Assembly: GCA_021828745.1 (NCBI GenBank)
Contig: JAJZDE010000051.1
Coordinates: 1 to 8,859, forward strand
Source: Pseudomonadota bacterium
Lineage (GTDB): Bacteria > Pseudomonadota > Gammaproteobacteria > Burkholderiales > Ferrovaceae
Direction of reading: 5' to 3'
DNA length: 8,859 nucleotides
The notes beneath the pieces were generated by a model. The model was not told where the DNA came from. It was given only the letters and a program-made list of their open reading frames with translations, and did not search any database. A program made the position numbers and the translations under genes. Shown here one piece after another: positions 7,734 through 8,859 of this stretch; position 1 is the stretch's first letter; every line of letters begins with the position of its first letter.

Positions 7734-8336
7734 TCAGGCGCCAAATAACTTGTTGGCTGTTTCCGCGATCAATTTGCCCTGAAAGCGCGCCCCATCCAAT
7801 TCAATTGCGCTGGGTTGCCGCTGACCCTGGCCACCGGCAATGGTGGTCGCCCCATAAGGACTGCCTCCAACGATTTCATCGAGCGTCATTTGTCCCTGGT
7901 AACCATAGGGCAGGCCGACAATGATCATGCCAAAGTGCATCAGATTGGTAATGACTGAAAACAGGGTGACTTCCTGACCGCCATGCTGTGTAGCGGTGGA
8001 GGTGAAGGCCCCTCCTACTTTGCCCTGAAAGGCGCCTCGTGCCCACAAACCGCCAGCCTGATCAAGGAAACTGGCCATCTGTGCCGGCATACGGCCAAAT
8101 CGGGTAGGCGTCCCAACAATAATGGCGTCGTAATCGGCCAGTTCACCAATCGTCGCAATGGGCGCCGCTTGATCAAGTTTAAAATGTGCCGACTTCGCAA
8201 TCTCCAGCGGAACTGTTTCCGGTACGCGCTTGACATCGACGGAAGCGCCCGCCGAACGCGCACCCTCGGCCATGGCTTGTGCCATCGTTTCAATATGACC
8301 GTAACTCGAGTAATAGAGTACAAGAACCTTGGACAT
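7734..8336 (-). CDS. wrbA: NAD(P)H:quinone oxidoreductase, type IV (WrbA)
   Basis: A 200-residue flavodoxin-like enzyme, matching E. coli WrbA (198) in length. WrbA proteins are tetrameric FMN enzymes that reduce quinones by two electrons, avoiding semiquinone and superoxide formation under oxidative stress or on entry to stationary phase. The FMN phosphate loop is [12 protein letters not shown] (8-19). The isoalloxazine-binding loops are [13 protein letters not shown] (75-87) and [10 protein letters not shown] (113-122), and [12 protein letters not shown] (157-168) is the characteristic WrbA motif. The usual WrbA insertion relative to flavodoxins is present. The ATG at 8336 gives the standard [14 protein letters not shown] start and is preceded by AGGGAGG with 4 nt from GGAGG to ATG. 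It is the first gene of the minus-strand run, divergent from the PAS remnant across 249 bp. Confidence 0.98.
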   Translation of the reverse strand: MSKVLVLYYSSYGHIETMAQAMAEGARSAGASVDVKRVPETVPLEIAKSAHFKLDQAAPIATIGELADYDAIIVGTPTRFGRMPAQMASFLDQAGGLWARGAFQGKVGGAFTSTATQHGGQEVTLFSVITNLMHFGMIIVGLPYGYQGQMTLDEIVGGSPYGATTIAGGQGQRQPSAIELDGARFQGKLIAETANKLFGA

Positions 8337-8585
8337 TTGGCCTCCCTTATTATTTTACGCCTGTCAGATCACCCGTCGCGTCAAAAAACTGTCAGGACAC
8401 GTGCCTCAGTCTACGCTCATGGGTTACTCGGAATCAAGCCAGGCTTGCCAAATCCATCAACCATTGCCACGGGCCTCTTCAGTTTGGCCGGATCTTCTCG
8501 TCACCCCACTCATAGGCGGGAGCGAGGGGCAAAGCAATATCGGCTATGCTGGTGCACTTCCTTACCCTGTTTGAGGCACAGAGGC
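8337..8585. promoter_or_regulatory. Divergent intergenic region, wrbA / PAS gene
   Basis: This 249-bp gap must hold the wrbA promoter and probably that of the plus-strand PAS gene. For wrbA the best pair is TTGACG (8379-8384) and TAAAAT (8352-8357), but the spacer is 21 bp, longer than ideal. CTGTCAG occurs as a direct repeat at 8361-8367 and 8389-8395, bracketing the -35. A CACGTG palindrome lies at 8398-8403. For the plus strand GAGG at 8573-8576 is a ribosome site for the GTG at 8586; no good -35/-10 pair was found. Confidence 0.35.
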
Positions 8586-8859
8586 GTGACTACTGAACAG
8601 GATGCCAATAAGGAACGTCTGGAACTCGCCCTGGAAGCTGCTGGTTTGGATCTTTGGGAAAATGATCTGGTTACCGGTGACGTAATCCGCAAGACAAGCA
8701 AAATTTTCGCTGAACTCGGTTATAGGGAGGTAGTGGTGGCAGACGTTTCATCGGCGTGACGTTCAATATCGATGACAGAAAGCGAAATGAGGAAATGCTT
8801 GCTGTTCGTGGGCAGGTATGGCGTACATTGGTCGAAAACTCCCCTGATACCATCGCTCG
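8586..8859 (+). pseudogene. PAS-domain signalling protein, internally deleted and frameshifted, partial
   Basis: From a GTG at 8586 the frame reads TTEQDANKERLELALEAAGL, then DLWENDLVTGDVIRK and FAELGYRE: the start of a PAS domain of a multi-PAS sensor, often a GGDEF/EAL protein. The frame then stops with TGA at 8757-8759. From about 8735, in the next frame, GGRRFIGVTFNIDDRKRNEEML continues as the end of a PAS domain, and WRTLVENSPDTIAR begins a second PAS domain that leaves the window. The PAS core between GYRE and GRRF, about 65-70 residues in relatives as I remember them, is missing and the frame is changed near 8728-8738. A GAGG lies 9 nt before the GTG. As sequenced, only a 57-residue peptide would be made from this start. 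Internal deletion, or a sequencing or assembly error, could explain it. Any output domain lies beyond the right edge. Confidence 0.75.

Noticed and set aside
8352..8384. Definite sigma70 promoter for wrbA
   Set aside because: The hexamers are acceptable, but the 21-bp spacer is outside the usual range, so it is mentioned only as a weak candidate within the intergenic entry.
7983..8585. Plus-strand frame leading in from wrbA antisense to the PAS segment
   Set aside because: Only the part from the GTG at 8586 resembles a protein family; upstream it is antisense to wrbA and intergenic DNA.

Overview
The window reads as an ordinary chromosomal stretch of a moderately GC-rich proteobacterium. The IlvD and YjbQ sequences and the PAS protein at the right edge look most like Betaproteobacteria (Nitrosomonadales-type sulfur or iron oxidisers). 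This placement is by eye from remembered family sequences, without a search, and is only moderately secure.

Five intact genes all lie on the minus strand. In transcription order (right to left) they are wrbA (FMN-dependent NAD(P)H:quinone oxidoreductase), a class I SAM-dependent methyltransferase with an NPPW motif and a TTG start, ilvD (dihydroxy-acid dehydratase), yjbQ (UPF0047 family) and a 1126-residue SWIM-SNF2 helicase/ATPase. The gaps are 62 bp (wrbA to methyltransferase), 79 bp (methyltransferase to ilvD), 24 bp (ilvD to yjbQ) and 118 bp (yjbQ to helicase). ilvD and yjbQ are probably co-transcribed. The others could be one loose transcript or separate units. They share no pathway: redox protection, an unknown methylation, branched-chain amino acid synthesis, a conserved small enzyme and a nucleic-acid motor.

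Both ends of the window carry broken genes. At 245-479 (minus) is a remnant of a short HTH regulator/antitoxin resembling the HVO_A0114/TumA group. Its N- and C-termini are recognisable, but about 40 central residues are missing and the two parts are in different frames. A good sigma70-like promoter overlapped by a palindrome survives just upstream. At 8586-8859 (plus) is the start of a PAS-domain signalling protein whose first PAS domain has lost its middle and changed frame before a second PAS domain begins and leaves the window. The first 244 bp hold no recognisable gene.

I found no CRISPR array, tRNA, rRNA, complete insertion sequence or convincing new multi-gene system. The observations most worth checking are the two internally deleted genes, the preserved promoter/palindrome of the antitoxin remnant, and the solitary SWIM-SNF2 protein beside it.
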